Shown: piece after piece, positions 1-9,952 of the stretch
How positions within the stretch are numbered: the first letter of the stretch is position 1
Layout of the letters: each line of letters starts with the position of its first letter
Origin: Saccharomycopsis phalli
Taxonomy: Eukaryota; Ascomycota; Saccharomycetes; Ascoideales; Saccharomycopsidaceae
Direction: 5' to 3'
DNA: 64,000 nt
Assembly (NCBI GenBank): GCA_020342235.1
Contig: CP073214.1
Span: 1,116,001-1,180,000 of the forward strand
The notes under the pieces: generated by a model
Told to the model about the DNA's origin: nothing
What the model saw: the letters and a program-made list of their open reading frames with translations, nothing else
Databases searched by the model: none
Position numbers and translations under genes: made by a program

Positions 1-203
1 CATTCTTTTCGCACTTCAAGCGGCACGGAATGGTCCAAGGACATTATTACGTAAACATGCCAAGGCTGCCGCTTCCATTCCACGATATGGGGCAAGAGTC
101 AACTCCAAAGGGTTCATTTACCAAAATGAACCATTGGGAGCGATCTGCCAGGGCAAATTCCGCTACTGCCAGTGGGTCACGTGCTGTACACTATGAATGG
201 TGA
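1..203 (+). other. possible 3' end of an upstream plus-strand gene
   Basis: Two plus-strand frames are open from the first base: one ends at a stop at 194-196, the other at 201-203. Either could be the tail of a gene that starts outside the window and converges on AKR1. The frame ending at 194-196 has the more protein-like mix of residues (it contains KHAKAAASIPRYGARVNSKG), but I recognise neither. The rest, up to the AKR1 stop at 356, is intergenic. Confidence 0.3.
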
Positions 204-241
204 TATATTTATGAGTGCTATAGTAAATACCTGATTTAATC

Positions 242-306
242 TCATGAAAATGTACATGGAAACGTCTTGATTTCATGAAAATGTACACATGGAAACGTCT
301 TGATTT
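242..306. repeat. two-copy direct repeat of about 33 bp
   Basis: The segment starting TCATGAAAATGTACA and ending GAAACGTCTTGATTT occurs twice in tandem. The second copy has 2 extra bases (ACACATGG against ACATGG), and a third partial copy (TCATGAAAGTG) follows. It lies just 3' of AKR1. Confidence 0.85.
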
Positions 307-355
307 CATGAAAGTGTTTATTGTTAGTAGACAAGACTCTGCGTGGCCCACATTG

Positions 356-2512
356 TTAAACAATTTCCTTATAAACCAACTTCCGGATAGGATAGTCATA
401 CAACTTGTAGTAATCTACCAACTGATCACCCACAAACGTCTCGCCATTGTCTCTGCTAGGAATACGAAAAAAGTTTCGCACGTTCAGCCTAGATTTGGAC
501 GTATTTCCTAGGCACCAAAACTCTTGGCAGTTCATGCTCGTGCCGAAGTTAAAGTGGCTTGGCCGGCGGGGCTTCTTTTGGATTGTGGTCACAAACTGCG
601 ATATGCCAATAAGCTTGAGACAGGTGCCAAGGACTGGGACCAGCAGTTTTGATTTGGTCTTTTCTCGCTGTGTATTCTCGTCCGTGGACGGGCTGCTCGG
701 GCTCTCTAGTTCCGTGAGCAATTCTATTGGCACAGGTGAGTAGTAATAAAAGTCCAGGTCCTCCAGGAGACGGCTGGCTTCGTAGGTGGTTAAATTCTTT
801 GAAATCTGGAACAACTGCACAAAGAGCAAGATCGAGATCCACACCCCTTGGAGCACGCAAAATGCTACCAAGACAAAGATCGGGAGCGAGTCGGTGTAAC
901 CGTTGCAGAGACTGCTGGTGAGGATCGTGCAATCGTTCTTTGGTGTGGGGTCGTATACCTGGAAAGGCGAGTGGGGCGGTCGCTTAACTGTCTTGTACTT
1001 CCCATCGGTGGAGTAAATGAATTGCGAGCTGAAGGAGGATACTGCGTTGAAGTAACCCACGGACAAGTAGCAGAATAGCGCGATGGTGAGCTCAAGTGCA
1101 ATTACAAATACAAGGAAGATCTTGTGGTTGCGGAGGCCAATGTCGTTGTACACCCACGGGCAAAAGTGGTCGAATCTTGCAACCAAACTCTTGGAGAAGT
1201 CGGAGTATTTCAGTCTGAGGGGCCGTCTTACGCGGCTGTCGACGGAGAAATTCTTCAGATCGAACTTGCCGATGGTGACAAGGGCGCGGACTTGCGCCTG
1301 GACGTTTTCATCGCTAGGCACCCTCCCCGGGTCCATGAACATGGTTTTGAAGAACGTAAACACGACGACTGACGCCGAGACCGAGAAGAGCACGTTGGAA
1401 AACGTGTGGGAATCGAGGGTGTACGGCACGATGTGGAGGGCCCAGTTGATAAGCACGTATGCTGCGACGGAGGAAAACACGCCCGAGAGAAGCGGGGACT
1501 TGAAGAAACGCTTCTTCTCGTTGATGTACGACGGAAGCACGAGTTTCTGGAGGAAGAAGAATGCAATGATGTACGTTCCCGTGAGGAACAACAAGGTCTG
1601 CCAGAGGGCGTAGTAGTCTGAGAAAAACTCCAACGTCAATCCGGTGACCGCATAAGGGACAAGGAACGTGATCACCTTTGGGAGCTTCTGGTTATTCTTG
1701 AACGGCTGCGGCACGTAGATGATGTGCCCGTTGGCATCTCTTCCGGTTTCCCGGAGTGCTTCCTGGAACACCTTGAGATGGTCCATGTCAATGGCAATGT
1801 CAAACGCGGTTTTCCCGTCGTTTGTGGTCTGGAACACATCCAGGTTTTTCTCAATGAGCTGTACAAGACAGCTGTTGGACGCCTTGATGAGGGCCCAGTG
1901 GAGAGCAGTGAAGCCGGTATTATCCACCCGGTTAACATTGGCACCGCATGCTAGCAACGCCTGTACACTCAAGGCGTCGCCCTGATATGCGGCCCACTGG
2001 AGCGGGGTCCTGGAGTTTGGGTCGACGCTATTGACATCGACCTGGGTCATGAGAAGCATGTACAACACAAGCATGATGTTCAGCGAGTGGACCAGCAAGT
2101 GGAGGCAGTTGAAGCCCTGCGAGTCGCACAAGTTTGGGTTGGCTCCATTCTTGAGAAGAAAGTCGGCAATGTACACCAACCCGTACCTACAGGCCCAGTG
2201 CAACGGAGTGGCGTCTAGATCGCCGCCTCGGCAGTCAACAGAAGCCCCTTCAGAGATCAAGTAGCGGCATATCGAGAGCCGGTTGTTGATTGCCGCCCAA
2301 TGGAGCCCGGAGACATTGTCTTCGAGCCGATCTGCCACCAGTACCACCTTGTTTTCCACGAGATCTTTCACCGTGGCAATATCGCCATTTTGACACGCCA
2401 GAATGTATTTCAGAACAAAATCCGGTGCCGGAGACTCGCTGTATTCGTGCAACGCCGTCGTCGTGCCGTCGGACGCCAACGATATCATAGAACTCCCCCG
2501 CTGGTGTGCCAT
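356..2512 (-). CDS. AKR1: ankyrin-repeat palmitoyltransferase Akr1
   Basis: Protein S-acyltransferase of the DHHC family that palmitoylates membrane-associated proteins at the Golgi and endosomes; in S. cerevisiae Akr1 substrates include the casein kinases Yck1 and Yck2. The 718 aa begin with about six ankyrin repeats (residues 45-260; e.g. GLHWAAINNRLSICRYLI), then membrane segments around 285-400, then the cysteine-rich catalytic domain. The DHHC motif reads DHFC (D448 to C451), close to the DHYC of S. cerevisiae Akr1. The third motif position is thus not His, as is normal for this subfamily. More membrane segments follow. Codon 434 is CTG, where S. cerevisiae has Ser (context RPLR-x-K), which supports CTG=Ser. 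It is divergent from SHE4 across about 470 bp. Confidence 0.93.
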   Translation of the reverse strand: MAHQRGSSMISLASDGTTTALHEYSESPAPDFVLKYILACQNGDIATVKDLVENKVVLVADRLEDNVSGLHWAAINNRLSICRYLISEGASVDCRGGDLDATPLHWACRYGLVYIADFLLKNGANPNLCDSQGFNCLHLLVHSLNIMLVLYMLLMTQVDVNSVDPNSRTPLQWAAYQGDALSVQALLACGANVNRVDNTGFTALHWALIKASNSCLVQLIEKNLDVFQTTNDGKTAFDIAIDMDHLKVFQEALRETGRDANGHIIYVPQPFKNNQKLPKVITFLVPYAVTGLTLEFFSDYYALWQTLLFLTGTYIIAFFFLQKLVLPSYINEKKRFFKSPLLSGVFSSVAAYVLINWALHIVPYTLDSHTFSNVLFSVSASVVVFTFFKTMFMDPGRVPSDENVQAQVRALVTIGKFDLKNFSVDSRVRRPLRLKYSDFSKSLVARFDHFCPWVYNDIGLRNHKIFLVFVIALELTIALFCYLSVGYFNAVSSFSSQFIYSTDGKYKTVKRPPHSPFQVYDPTPKNDCTILTSSLCNGYTDSLPIFVLVAFCVLQGVWISILLFVQLFQISKNLTTYEASRLLEDLDFYYYSPVPIELLTELESPSSPSTDENTQREKTKSKLLVPVLGTCLKLIGISQFVTTIQKKPRRPSHFNFGTSMNCQEFWCLGNTSKSRLNVRNFFRIPSRDNGETFVGDQLVDYYKLYDYPIRKLVYKEIV

Positions 2513-2981
2513 TTACCTAGTTTAAATCCTCACCAGGCTATCCAACCAGTTGGTAGTGTCAGGGCACATAGCCACAGGCCCGCCAAACTGGTGTGCTGCA
2601 CCATGCAAAGCCTCAAAATGAGGGCGAGATCTCGCTTCGGCACTTGGACGTTTTGTCTGCCAAAGCCCCGGCTGGACTGTGAATATTGCCTTGGGTCATT
2701 TTTTTCAACTTGCGCAATATAGCTTGTATATGCTGTGCCCTTGTATTTGTCTGGTTTGATTATCGACACTCGTCCATCCTGTATATCATTCTCTAGTTTC
2801 CATTGTATTCTCACCATCCTCTATTTATCTTAATCTTTATCTTAATCTTTATCACATCTTCATCTCATTGTATCTTCATCTTCTTCCTCTACTTTTCCAC
2901 TATTCTTACTCTCAGCCCTCCTGCTATGCACCGGGGCTTCTGGTACAATTGCATCGAAATCCAACGTCTCATAATTGTCCA
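2513..2981. other. AKR1/SHE4 divergent intergenic region
   Basis: 470 bp between two divergent starts. The right part (2815-2930) is rich in C and T, with repeats of TTAATCTTTATC, and probably forms the SHE4 promoter and leader. A 95-codon minus-strand ORF (2530-2817) fits here but shows no domain and is probably chance. Confidence 0.6.
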
Positions 2982-5312
2982 ATGTCATCATCTCTCGAAA
3001 AAGACCTTGGAAAATTGAACTTGAATTCTAGCCCAAAGACCTTTATTGACCTGCTATTCAAGGAAAAAAAATTAGACAAGGAGACCAAAAATGAGTTCAT
3101 CAAAATCGCAAGCGTATCTTCGCAAGCCGACTATATCTTAGAGTACTTGCTTGATGTCTCCAATTGGGTATTCCTAAAGAACTTGTACCGTACCAATGAC
3201 ATCAGTGCCGCCAATAATATTCTAAAATTTGCGCTTCAGAGTAGCAACTCTCAGCTCTGGTTGAACAGAATCGCAGACATTGGCTTGGTGGCTCTTAAAG
3301 GCAATCAGGACCCGCAGATCACCAAGTTGGCAATCAGCTTGTGGTATTTGATCTACAAAGAGGACATGGCTGTTTCTGACTCAGTGTTGGCCCAGAGTCT
3401 TGTGATTTTGATGCGATATGCCACCGCATCAGAAGATATTGTGGGGTTGTACAAGGGCGCCTTGATCGAGGTCAAGGTACGACATATACCGGTGCTATTT
3501 GATGAACTTGAAAACTACTTGATTCTAGAAGAGGAGCAGCTCTTACTAAAGAACTATCGCTTGTTTTTGCAACTATTCAGCCGGAATTCAGTGGAGTTTT
3601 TCCTCCGCCCAGAATTCCAAAAATATCTCCAGAAAAACGTCCATAGTTTGGTGCTGCTGTTCCAAAAGACCGGTGAGTTGAATGAGAGCCGCGTCATTGA
3701 CTTGTTGTGCATTCTAGAAAGCGTCACTGTAGACGAGACATGCATGGATGTGATCATCCAGCACTACCTCGGGCTACTAGTGGAATTGATCCACTCAATA
3801 GACTTTGAGATTTCTGTCTTGAGTGGGGTCATCATCACCAAGACATGGAACCGGTATCAGATGATGAAAAAGAGTCAGCAACAGAGTAAAATAAGAGAGG
3901 CGGGGGTCTTGGATGAGTTCGAACTAAAGTTGGAAGACTTGTACGCAGTTTTTACCAAAGCTCTTGCAGATTCGCACGATCAAGTTTCGTCTTCATGCTT
4001 GGCATTTGCTGTCGAAGGGTTGGCATATCTTAGTCTTAAGGTGCAATTCAAGACCGCAACAAGAACCAACACTAAGCTAATTAACAAATTGACGCTTCTC
4101 TTGAAGAAAGAGCTTGAGAACCCGCAAATTAATGGAGAGTTGGCTTACGGTGTCATGCTAATTATCACGAATATTTCTACATTCAATCCAAAGTTGACCA
4201 AGGATGAAAGGTCCATGGAATACTTGAGAAACTATTCAAATGCCAACACCAACGTCGACGAAAAACTAGGTGACTCGGAGCAAGATAATGATGAAAGTGT
4301 CAAACGATTTCTCGAATACTTAGTTCAGAAACAGTATATTTCAAGCTTCAGCAAAGGCTTTACTCTCTTGAGTGCAAATTGTCTGGCTCAGATGATCAAA
4401 TTTCTCTATAATGTATCGTTAGTGCGAGAGCTTCGAGTTGAAATGGTCAAACAGGGTGGCCTAAATTTGTTGTTGTATTATCTCATAAAAGATGAAAATG
4501 AATGGAAAGAGCTTGAAAGAAAAAGTGATGGCCAGGAATACTCAAATTATAATAGGGTGTTTGCCTTGAGATGTTTAGCCAAAACCCTCATTTCCAACAA
4601 TCCAAACCTCATTTTCAACAAGTATGATCCTATTGTTGCAGTTCCTCCGTTGATAGAATTGCTCATTGACGAATCAACTGCTGCTTCTAGTATTGAGAAA
4701 TTTTTATCACGGTTAACTAAACCGTTGGACATTTTGGAATCATTACTAGCACTAACTAATATTGCTTCCCTTGATGATTTGACCCTAAAGGAAAAAATCG
4801 TTGCCAAGTCGTGGACCTGTTTGGAACCCTTGATTTTAGATCCCAACCAATCTATCCAGAATGCCTGCTTGGAGCTAATTTCCAATATTATACTTAGCCC
4901 TTTGGGTGCGTCCAAATTTTTCAATTCTGAAAATGCCCAGTCTGTAAAGAGACTAGAATTATTGGTCAAGCTACTTGATTCTGTTGCAGAAAGTGTGCAA
5001 GTAAGTGCACTCACCATCTTTGTGAATGCTTCGGAGCACGCATTAATTGCCAGTGAGTTGGTTGATAATCGGGAGTTGTTCAACAAGTTGTTGTCTATTA
5101 TTATCAATCAAAGTGAAAGCCAAGATCTTATATTGAGAGTGGTATACTTGGTGATGCTCATATTTCAAGTGAGTAGTAAAGAGGTGATTGCAAAGGTTAA
5201 GAAATATAGTTATAAAGGCTTTACATTGGAGAATGGGTTGGTGGAATTAATGGATAACGAGAGCCAGGAGGTTGTGGATATTGTTAAAGAAGTATTGAAG
5301 ATGGGAGAGTAG
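2982..5312 (+). CDS. SHE4: UCS-domain myosin chaperone She4
   Basis: Member of the UNC-45/Cro1/She4 family, which folds and stabilises class I and class V myosin motors and so supports endocytosis, actin polarity and mRNA transport. The start chosen is the ATG at 2982 (MSSSLEKDLGKLNLNSS), giving 776 aa, close to the 789 aa of S. cerevisiae She4. The reading frame is open 38 codons further upstream, but that stretch is a pyrimidine-rich leader. The protein is an all-helical armadillo-type array. The C-terminal UCS domain (about residues 400-776) contains the family's typical stretch QGGLNLLLYYL, then FALRCLAKTLISNNPN, then AVPPLIELL. No TPR domain is seen, as in other fungal members. Confidence 0.85.
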   Translation: MSSSLEKDLGKLNLNSSPKTFIDLLFKEKKLDKETKNEFIKIASVSSQADYILEYLLDVSNWVFLKNLYRTNDISAANNILKFALQSSNSQLWLNRIADIGLVALKGNQDPQITKLAISLWYLIYKEDMAVSDSVLAQSLVILMRYATASEDIVGLYKGALIEVKVRHIPVLFDELENYLILEEEQLLLKNYRLFLQLFSRNSVEFFLRPEFQKYLQKNVHSLVLLFQKTGELNESRVIDLLCILESVTVDETCMDVIIQHYLGLLVELIHSIDFEISVLSGVIITKTWNRYQMMKKSQQQSKIREAGVLDEFELKLEDLYAVFTKALADSHDQVSSSCLAFAVEGLAYLSLKVQFKTATRTNTKLINKLTLLLKKELENPQINGELAYGVMLIITNISTFNPKLTKDERSMEYLRNYSNANTNVDEKLGDSEQDNDESVKRFLEYLVQKQYISSFSKGFTLLSANCLAQMIKFLYNVSLVRELRVEMVKQGGLNLLLYYLIKDENEWKELERKSDGQEYSNYNRVFALRCLAKTLISNNPNLIFNKYDPIVAVPPLIELLIDESTAASSIEKFLSRLTKPLDILESLLALTNIASLDDLTLKEKIVAKSWTCLEPLILDPNQSIQNACLELISNIILSPLGASKFFNSENAQSVKRLELLVKLLDSVAESVQVSALTIFVNASEHALIASELVDNRELFNKLLSIIINQSESQDLILRVVYLVMLIFQVSSKEVIAKVKKYSYKGFTLENGLVELMDNESQEVVDIVKEVLKMGE

Positions 5313-5382
5313 CACTCGGCATATGTACAGTGTTTTCGTCAATCATTATTAATTTTAGTAATATACAATGTCTATTTGAGTC

Positions 5383-7098
5383 TTAGAATTCAGCAAACTT
5401 CCACTTCACTGGCCACTGGTTTTCAACTTTTACCAACAGCTTCATAATCAACTTATTGTCATAGTTATAGTACAAGTCACCCAACTTTTTGCCGGAGGTC
5501 TTTGTCAATAAATTGCTCGCCAAGGAATTAAGTCCGAGCGAGAAGCATTGACTTGAAAGTGTATCATCTCTTAGCGACGCTGATACTATTTGAACGGCGT
5601 GGTTAAGTAAGGTGTTTGTGTCCTTTTCGTTCCACATTTGATTTTGCAAGAGCAAAATCTTTGCACCATGGTACAATTGATTGACATGCGTAGCCTTTGG
5701 CGATGAAAAAATCACAGTTGGCAATTCTAGGTCGAAGTTAAAGTTTGAACAGACTTTATTGTTTGCAGGAAGTAACTCCCGGTCTAATATAGCCCGATTA
5801 GCGTACCAGGTGTCAAGTTTCTGAGACAAGCTGGTCCACTTGTCCTGGTAATTCTCTATGCTCAAGTTGTGAACAAATGTAAGAACCTGTGCTACCAAGT
5901 AGTATATGTTGGCATCACTTCCCTTTCTCTTTTCGTAGCTTTCCAACGAAATCAAGTTGCACTGGCTGTAGTTGATGGCAAAATAGATATCAAAGTGGCT
6001 GAACAACGTGAACATGTCATCATCGATTGATTCATGGTCAAAGGAGTTGAATAAGGCCATGAGTGCCTCCAGGTAACGTCCATAGTAATTTGAGGAAGAA
6101 GTCAATGTCTGTAAATAGAAAAGCACGAGACAACTCAAGAGGATATTCAGGGAATCGAACTCCAGCGTCATTTGTTTCATGAGCAACTTGAGAGCAATGG
6201 AGTAGTAATTGATGGTCTCGTTGTGGCTAGTTCCAAGCAATCTGCTACTTAGAGCTAGCACTGAAAAATAGAGCAAGTCATTTTGGTCTTGGTGCATGAC
6301 ACTGGAAAGTAACTTCTCGGTGATGGAGTTCACCCCAGTTATTTCAAATATAGGAAGAAGAGACTTTGTAAAGCAGGTTATAAGTTCCAGGATAGGAGTC
6401 CACGTTGCAGCATCAAGCGCAGCTTCATCGCAAATAGTCTCCAATTCAGAGCTGAGGAATTTCTGGTACTGTTCCTTATTGCTGCCTGTGAGTTCCTCAG
6501 ATACAATTTGACTGGCTTTATTTTTGTTGACGATGCTCAACAGAAGCATCAAGGACTTGAAGACATTATTCACTGAGTTGAAGCTCTGGTTGTCCGGCAT
6601 CTGTAAAAACAGCATGGTTGTTGGGCACAGGAAGCTTTCTAGAAGCAAGTCCAGGGTACATGGCTGGTGACTCTTGAAGTCAATCTCTGAAATTGGAGAA
6701 GCTGAGTCTTCGGTCTTGATATTTGGGTAACTCATGGAAAACACCGAAGGCGAATCTGAAGCTAAGGAGCCGCTTCGCTCGTTGATTCCAAGATCAAGAA
6801 GAAACGAATCATCGGCTGTAAGTGCATTGGTGTTGTCGTTGTAGTTGCTTCCAGAAGAAACGTACTCGTTCAACAAGTGGTAGTTGGTAGCAGGGAACGA
6901 CAGGCTGGTCTTTCTTTTGGAGCTTGAGCTTTTGTTTTTGAACACAGCTTTTACTGGCCATTCGCAAAATACACCACGCTGCTCGCAACTTTTGCAAATT
7001 GGTTTGACCTCATCGCACTTCTTGTGACGTCTTCGGCAGCTGAGGCACCCGGCACGGCTTCTCTTTGGTTTAGTAACTTGGGATGGTTCGCTTGACAT
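5383..7098 (-). CDS. Zn(II)2Cys6 transcription factor
   Basis: Fungal binuclear zinc cluster regulator of 571 aa. The six cysteines are C18, C21, C28, C35, C38 and C45 (spacing 2-6-6-2-6), inside RSRAGCLSCRRRHKKCDE. Basic Lys/Ser residues follow (KNKSSSSKRK), then a large helical region typical of the fungal-specific transcription factor family, with no obvious coiled coil. I cannot assign an orthologue. Its promoter (7240-7345) contains several CGG half-sites, including an inverted CGG-N7-CCG, the kind of site this class binds, so self-regulation is possible. It converges on SHE4 with about 70 bp between stops. Confidence 0.9.
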   Translation of the reverse strand: MSSEPSQVTKPKRSRAGCLSCRRRHKKCDEVKPICKSCEQRGVFCEWPVKAVFKNKSSSSKRKTSLSFPATNYHLLNEYVSSGSNYNDNTNALTADDSFLLDLGINERSGSLASDSPSVFSMSYPNIKTEDSASPISEIDFKSHQPCTLDLLLESFLCPTTMLFLQMPDNQSFNSVNNVFKSLMLLLSIVNKNKASQIVSEELTGSNKEQYQKFLSSELETICDEAALDAATWTPILELITCFTKSLLPIFEITGVNSITEKLLSSVMHQDQNDLLYFSVLALSSRLLGTSHNETINYYSIALKLLMKQMTLEFDSLNILLSCLVLFYLQTLTSSSNYYGRYLEALMALFNSFDHESIDDDMFTLFSHFDIYFAINYSQCNLISLESYEKRKGSDANIYYLVAQVLTFVHNLSIENYQDKWTSLSQKLDTWYANRAILDRELLPANNKVCSNFNFDLELPTVIFSSPKATHVNQLYHGAKILLLQNQMWNEKDTNTLLNHAVQIVSASLRDDTLSSQCFSLGLNSLASNLLTKTSGKKLGDLYYNYDNKLIMKLLVKVENQWPVKWKFAEF

Positions 7099-7240
7099 GA
7101 TTTGAATGGGATGCAGTCAGTGGAATTTGTGGAGTAAGCATTACTTATATATACAAACCAACTGGACAACATTTCTGCATTGCATAATCATCTCTAGCCC
7201 CGAAGTAGGTTCATGCATGTTCCAAAAAAGGAACTTCATT

Positions 7241-7297
7241 CTTGGCGGAGCGGAACGCTCCTGTCGGACCCCGCCAGTGGGGGTTCCGCTTTTTTTC
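7241..7297. promoter_or_regulatory. GC-rich inverted repeat followed by a T tract
   Basis: AGCGGAAC near 7248 pairs perfectly with GTTCCGCT near 7283. An inner CCCC/GGGG pair lies between them and a run of T follows directly. It lies about 150-200 bp upstream of the Zn2Cys6 gene on the minus strand. It contains several CGG/CCG half-sites and could be a regulator-binding cluster or a small structured RNA. It does not fit a tRNA. Confidence 0.45.
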
Positions 7298-7321
7298 TAT
7301 GTGCATCGCATAGATTTTCAG

Positions 7322-7342
7322 CGGAGCGGAGCTGCTCCGCTC
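7322..7342. promoter_or_regulatory. CGG-N7-CCG inverted repeat (zinc-cluster type site)
   Basis: CGG at 7327-7329, seven bases, CCG at 7337-7339, with a further CGG at 7322. The stem AGCGGAG/CTCCGCT is palindromic around a 3-base centre. Zn2Cys6 dimers bind inverted CGG triplets. The site lies about 230 bp upstream of the zinc-cluster gene at 5383-7098. Confidence 0.5.
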
Positions 7343-8128
7343 AGTTGTTGGGTGCTGGGAAATTATGCACCATGTAAATTAGGTTTGCAAAGTAGAGCCA
7401 ACCGCATGACTGAGGAAGGCACTTTGCAACAGAAAAATAAAGCATTGTGCCTAAGTAATATAAGAAATTGTGCCCGTAACATGTGTTTAAGCTAATCCAC
7501 CATGAAAATCGGGCTCCTGGGATGTGAATGTACGTAATGGGTCCCAGCACAAACTGCCCCAGACGCTGGAATCAACTGATTCAATGTGAGTATGCTTACC
7601 CCACATCACGTGCACTGTTTACCCTCGAAATACGGCCAGGCAGTTTCAAGAATGCGCCAAGCAGGCTTGAGTAACGATAAAGTTTTGCCCTTCCCCAGGT
7701 TTCGGTTCTGGTTCTGAAAACCGCCGACTTGAGGTTTACAAGTAATTTTGATTTCCAACCAGTCTTGGTTTCTAAGCGGTATAGGTTTACAAGCTAGGTT
7801 TCCCAAGCAGACTGGCCAAGTGTCATCTGACCAGTCGGTTACCTCTTGGCGTACCTGTATGGTGGGGGGGATGACACCTAGCACAGTCAAAAAGCAGAAG
7901 CAGTGTCAGCTTCTGGAACGTCTGGGTTTTGAAGCGAGACGAATTGTTGAGGAGCTTTGTTGTTGCTGGCCAATTTGTTTTAATTATGCGAGTTTTGCCC
8001 AATGTGTAGCCACGTTACTCAAGGATTAGTGGCCCTGATGGCAGACGTTCCGGGGTGGTGGGGGTGGAGGTGGTGGGCTGCGAGTGGAGGGTCCACCATA
8101 AATACAGACACTTTTTATACTTCATCCA
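7343..8128. other. intergenic region upstream of the dihydroxyacetone kinase gene
   Basis: About 790 bp without a convincing gene; two opposing ORFs of 93-94 codons (7606-7890 and 7748-8029) overlap and show no domain. A TCACGTGC word lies at 7606-7613. The 11-mer AGGTTTACAAG occurs twice (about 7731 and 7783). A G-rich tract at 8049-8094, with runs of 3-5 G, lies 35-80 bp before the kinase start and could form a G-quadruplex on the plus strand. Confidence 0.5.
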
Positions 8129-9952
8129 ATGTCGAAACACTTTAACTTTGAGAGTATTGATCTTGTGACTTCTGCGCTCGACGCATTGGTCTCTGCCAAC
8201 CCGGGATTAGGGCTTATCCGGTCTGAGAGAGTTGTGTTCCACCAGGCTAGTACTGGAGGTGAGAAGCAGGTGCTCCTCATCTCTGGTGGGGGAAGTGGCC
8301 ATGAGCCGTTGCACGGGGGTTTTGTGGGGAGCAATTTGATTGATGCTGCTGTTGCCGGGGCGGTTTTTGCGTCTCCGTCGACGAAGCAGATCCTCAGTGG
8401 CATCTTGACCCTTGGCAAGCTTAGCGGCATCAAGGACTTTCTAATCATCGTCAAGAACTACACGGGCGACATTTTGCACTTTGGGTTGGCTGCCGAGCGG
8501 GCAAAGAGCCTTGGATTCAACGTGGAGATGGCAATTGTCGAGGATGACGTCAGTGTCGGCAAGTCCAACGGTCGCTTGGTGGGGCGGCGCGGTCTTGCGG
8601 GAACTGCATTGGTCCACAAAATCGCAGGGGGCGCGGCCGCCGACAAGTTGCCGTTGGCAAAAGTCACGCAGTTGGTGAAGGCCGTGATCAAAAACTTGGT
8701 CACCATTGGCTCGTCGCTCGAGCACTGTTCGATCCCGGGCAAGTCCGTCAGCTCTGAGCTCACAAAAAGTGACACCTTGGAGATTGGAATGGGTATCCAC
8801 AACGAACCGGGCGTCAAGCGGATCCAGATTCCTCGCATCGAGGCTCTTGTGGACGAGTTGTTGAAGTACTTGCTTGACACCTCCGACTCCGACAGAGGAT
8901 ACGTTGCCTTTAAAGAACACGACGAGGTGGTCTTGCTCATCAACAACCTTGGTGGAGTCTCCAACTTGGAGCTCTACTCAATAGCTGAAATCGTCTTGCT
9001 GCGCCTTGCCCTGCTCTACAAGTTGCAGCCGGTACGTGTGTACATTGGCAACTTTGTCACCTCCTTGAACGGCAACGGGTTCAGCATCACCTTGCTCAAT
9101 GCGACAAACGTCGGCCTGCCAGTAGTGCAATATTTGGACTTGCCAACCGACGCCAGTGGCTGGAACGCTACCAACGTCAACTGGAAGCATCCGGCCGACA
9201 AAAATGTCCAGGCAGTTGCCCTTGAAGAGACATCCAAGGACGTCGCTTCTGGTTTCAAGGTGGACCCTTCGTTGGTCGCCTCGATCCTCCAAAGCTCCAC
9301 TGCAAGAATCACAAAACTCGAGCCAAAAATCACAGAATACGACACCCTTGCCGGTGACGGTGACTGTGGTGAGACTTTGTTGAGCGGCTGCAAGGCCATT
9401 ACCGACGCTTTGAAGAACAAAGATTCCAACCTATCGAAGCACTTGAGCGACCCAGTGGCCGTCATCTATGAGATCGCCAACTTGCTCGAGGACTCCATGG
9501 GCGGCACTTCGGGCGGACTTTACCTGATCTTCATGTCCGCATTGGCCTCCGAGGCTAAACAGCAGCCAAAGTTTGACATCAAGACTTTTACCGTTTCCTT
9601 GGATAACGCCCTTCAGTCGTTGTTCAAATACACAAGAGCAAGAACTGGTGACAAGACCTTGATCGACGCCTTGGAGCCTTTTATCGAGGAACTCAAGGCG
9701 TCCCACGACTTGAACAAGGCTAAACTCACGGCTATCAGACACGCAAAGCACACAAAGAGACTCGATGCAAAATTCGGAAGAGCGTCCTACGTCTCAAAGG
9801 ACGAATTTAAGAACTTCAAGCAACAGTCTAGCGGTCAAGGTGACGATGACGACTTGGAGCATGATGATGGCGAACAAGGCATCCCTGATCCAGGAGCTAT
9901 TGGTTTGGCAGCATTATTTGAAGGCGCTGTTAATGCTTACTACAAGTCCTGA
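8129..9952 (+). CDS. DAK2: dihydroxyacetone kinase (DhaK-DhaL fusion)
   Basis: ATP-dependent kinase that converts dihydroxyacetone to dihydroxyacetone phosphate. It detoxifies DHA and serves glycerol use through the dehydrogenase route. It is 607 aa, slightly longer than the 584-591 aa of S. cerevisiae Dak1/Dak2. The N-terminal DhaK domain shows GGGSGHEPLHGGFVG (residues 53-67) and the substrate-binding His at H224 in GMGIHNEPG. The C-terminal DhaL domain shows the ATP/Mg motif LAGDGDCGETL (about 407-417) and MGGTSGGLY. An acidic Gln/Gly/Asp-rich insert (about residues 565-590) near the C-terminus is unusual. The choice between DAK1 and DAK2 is not settled from sequence alone. Confidence 0.93.
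   Translation: MSKHFNFESIDLVTSALDALVSANPGLGLIRSERVVFHQASTGGEKQVLLISGGGSGHEPLHGGFVGSNLIDAAVAGAVFASPSTKQILSGILTLGKLSGIKDFLIIVKNYTGDILHFGLAAERAKSLGFNVEMAIVEDDVSVGKSNGRLVGRRGLAGTALVHKIAGGAAADKLPLAKVTQLVKAVIKNLVTIGSSLEHCSIPGKSVSSELTKSDTLEIGMGIHNEPGVKRIQIPRIEALVDELLKYLLDTSDSDRGYVAFKEHDEVVLLINNLGGVSNLELYSIAEIVLLRLALLYKLQPVRVYIGNFVTSLNGNGFSITLLNATNVGLPVVQYLDLPTDASGWNATNVNWKHPADKNVQAVALEETSKDVASGFKVDPSLVASILQSSTARITKLEPKITEYDTLAGDGDCGETLLSGCKAITDALKNKDSNLSKHLSDPVAVIYEIANLLEDSMGGTSGGLYLIFMSALASEAKQQPKFDIKTFTVSLDNALQSLFKYTRARTGDKTLIDALEPFIEELKASHDLNKAKLTAIRHAKHTKRLDAKFGRASYVSKDEFKNFKQQSSGQGDDDDLEHDDGEQGIPDPGAIGLAALFEGAVNAYYKS

Noticed and set aside
2530-2817. 95-codon minus-strand ORF between AKR1 and SHE4
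   Set aside because: No domain or signal; lies in a divergent promoter.
7241-7297. Hairpin with T tract as a tRNA or other Pol III gene
   Set aside because: Too short and lacks A- and B-box patterns and cloverleaf arms.
7606-8029. Opposing 94- and 93-codon ORFs before the dihydroxyacetone kinase gene
   Set aside because: They overlap on opposite strands and neither shows a family or credible features.
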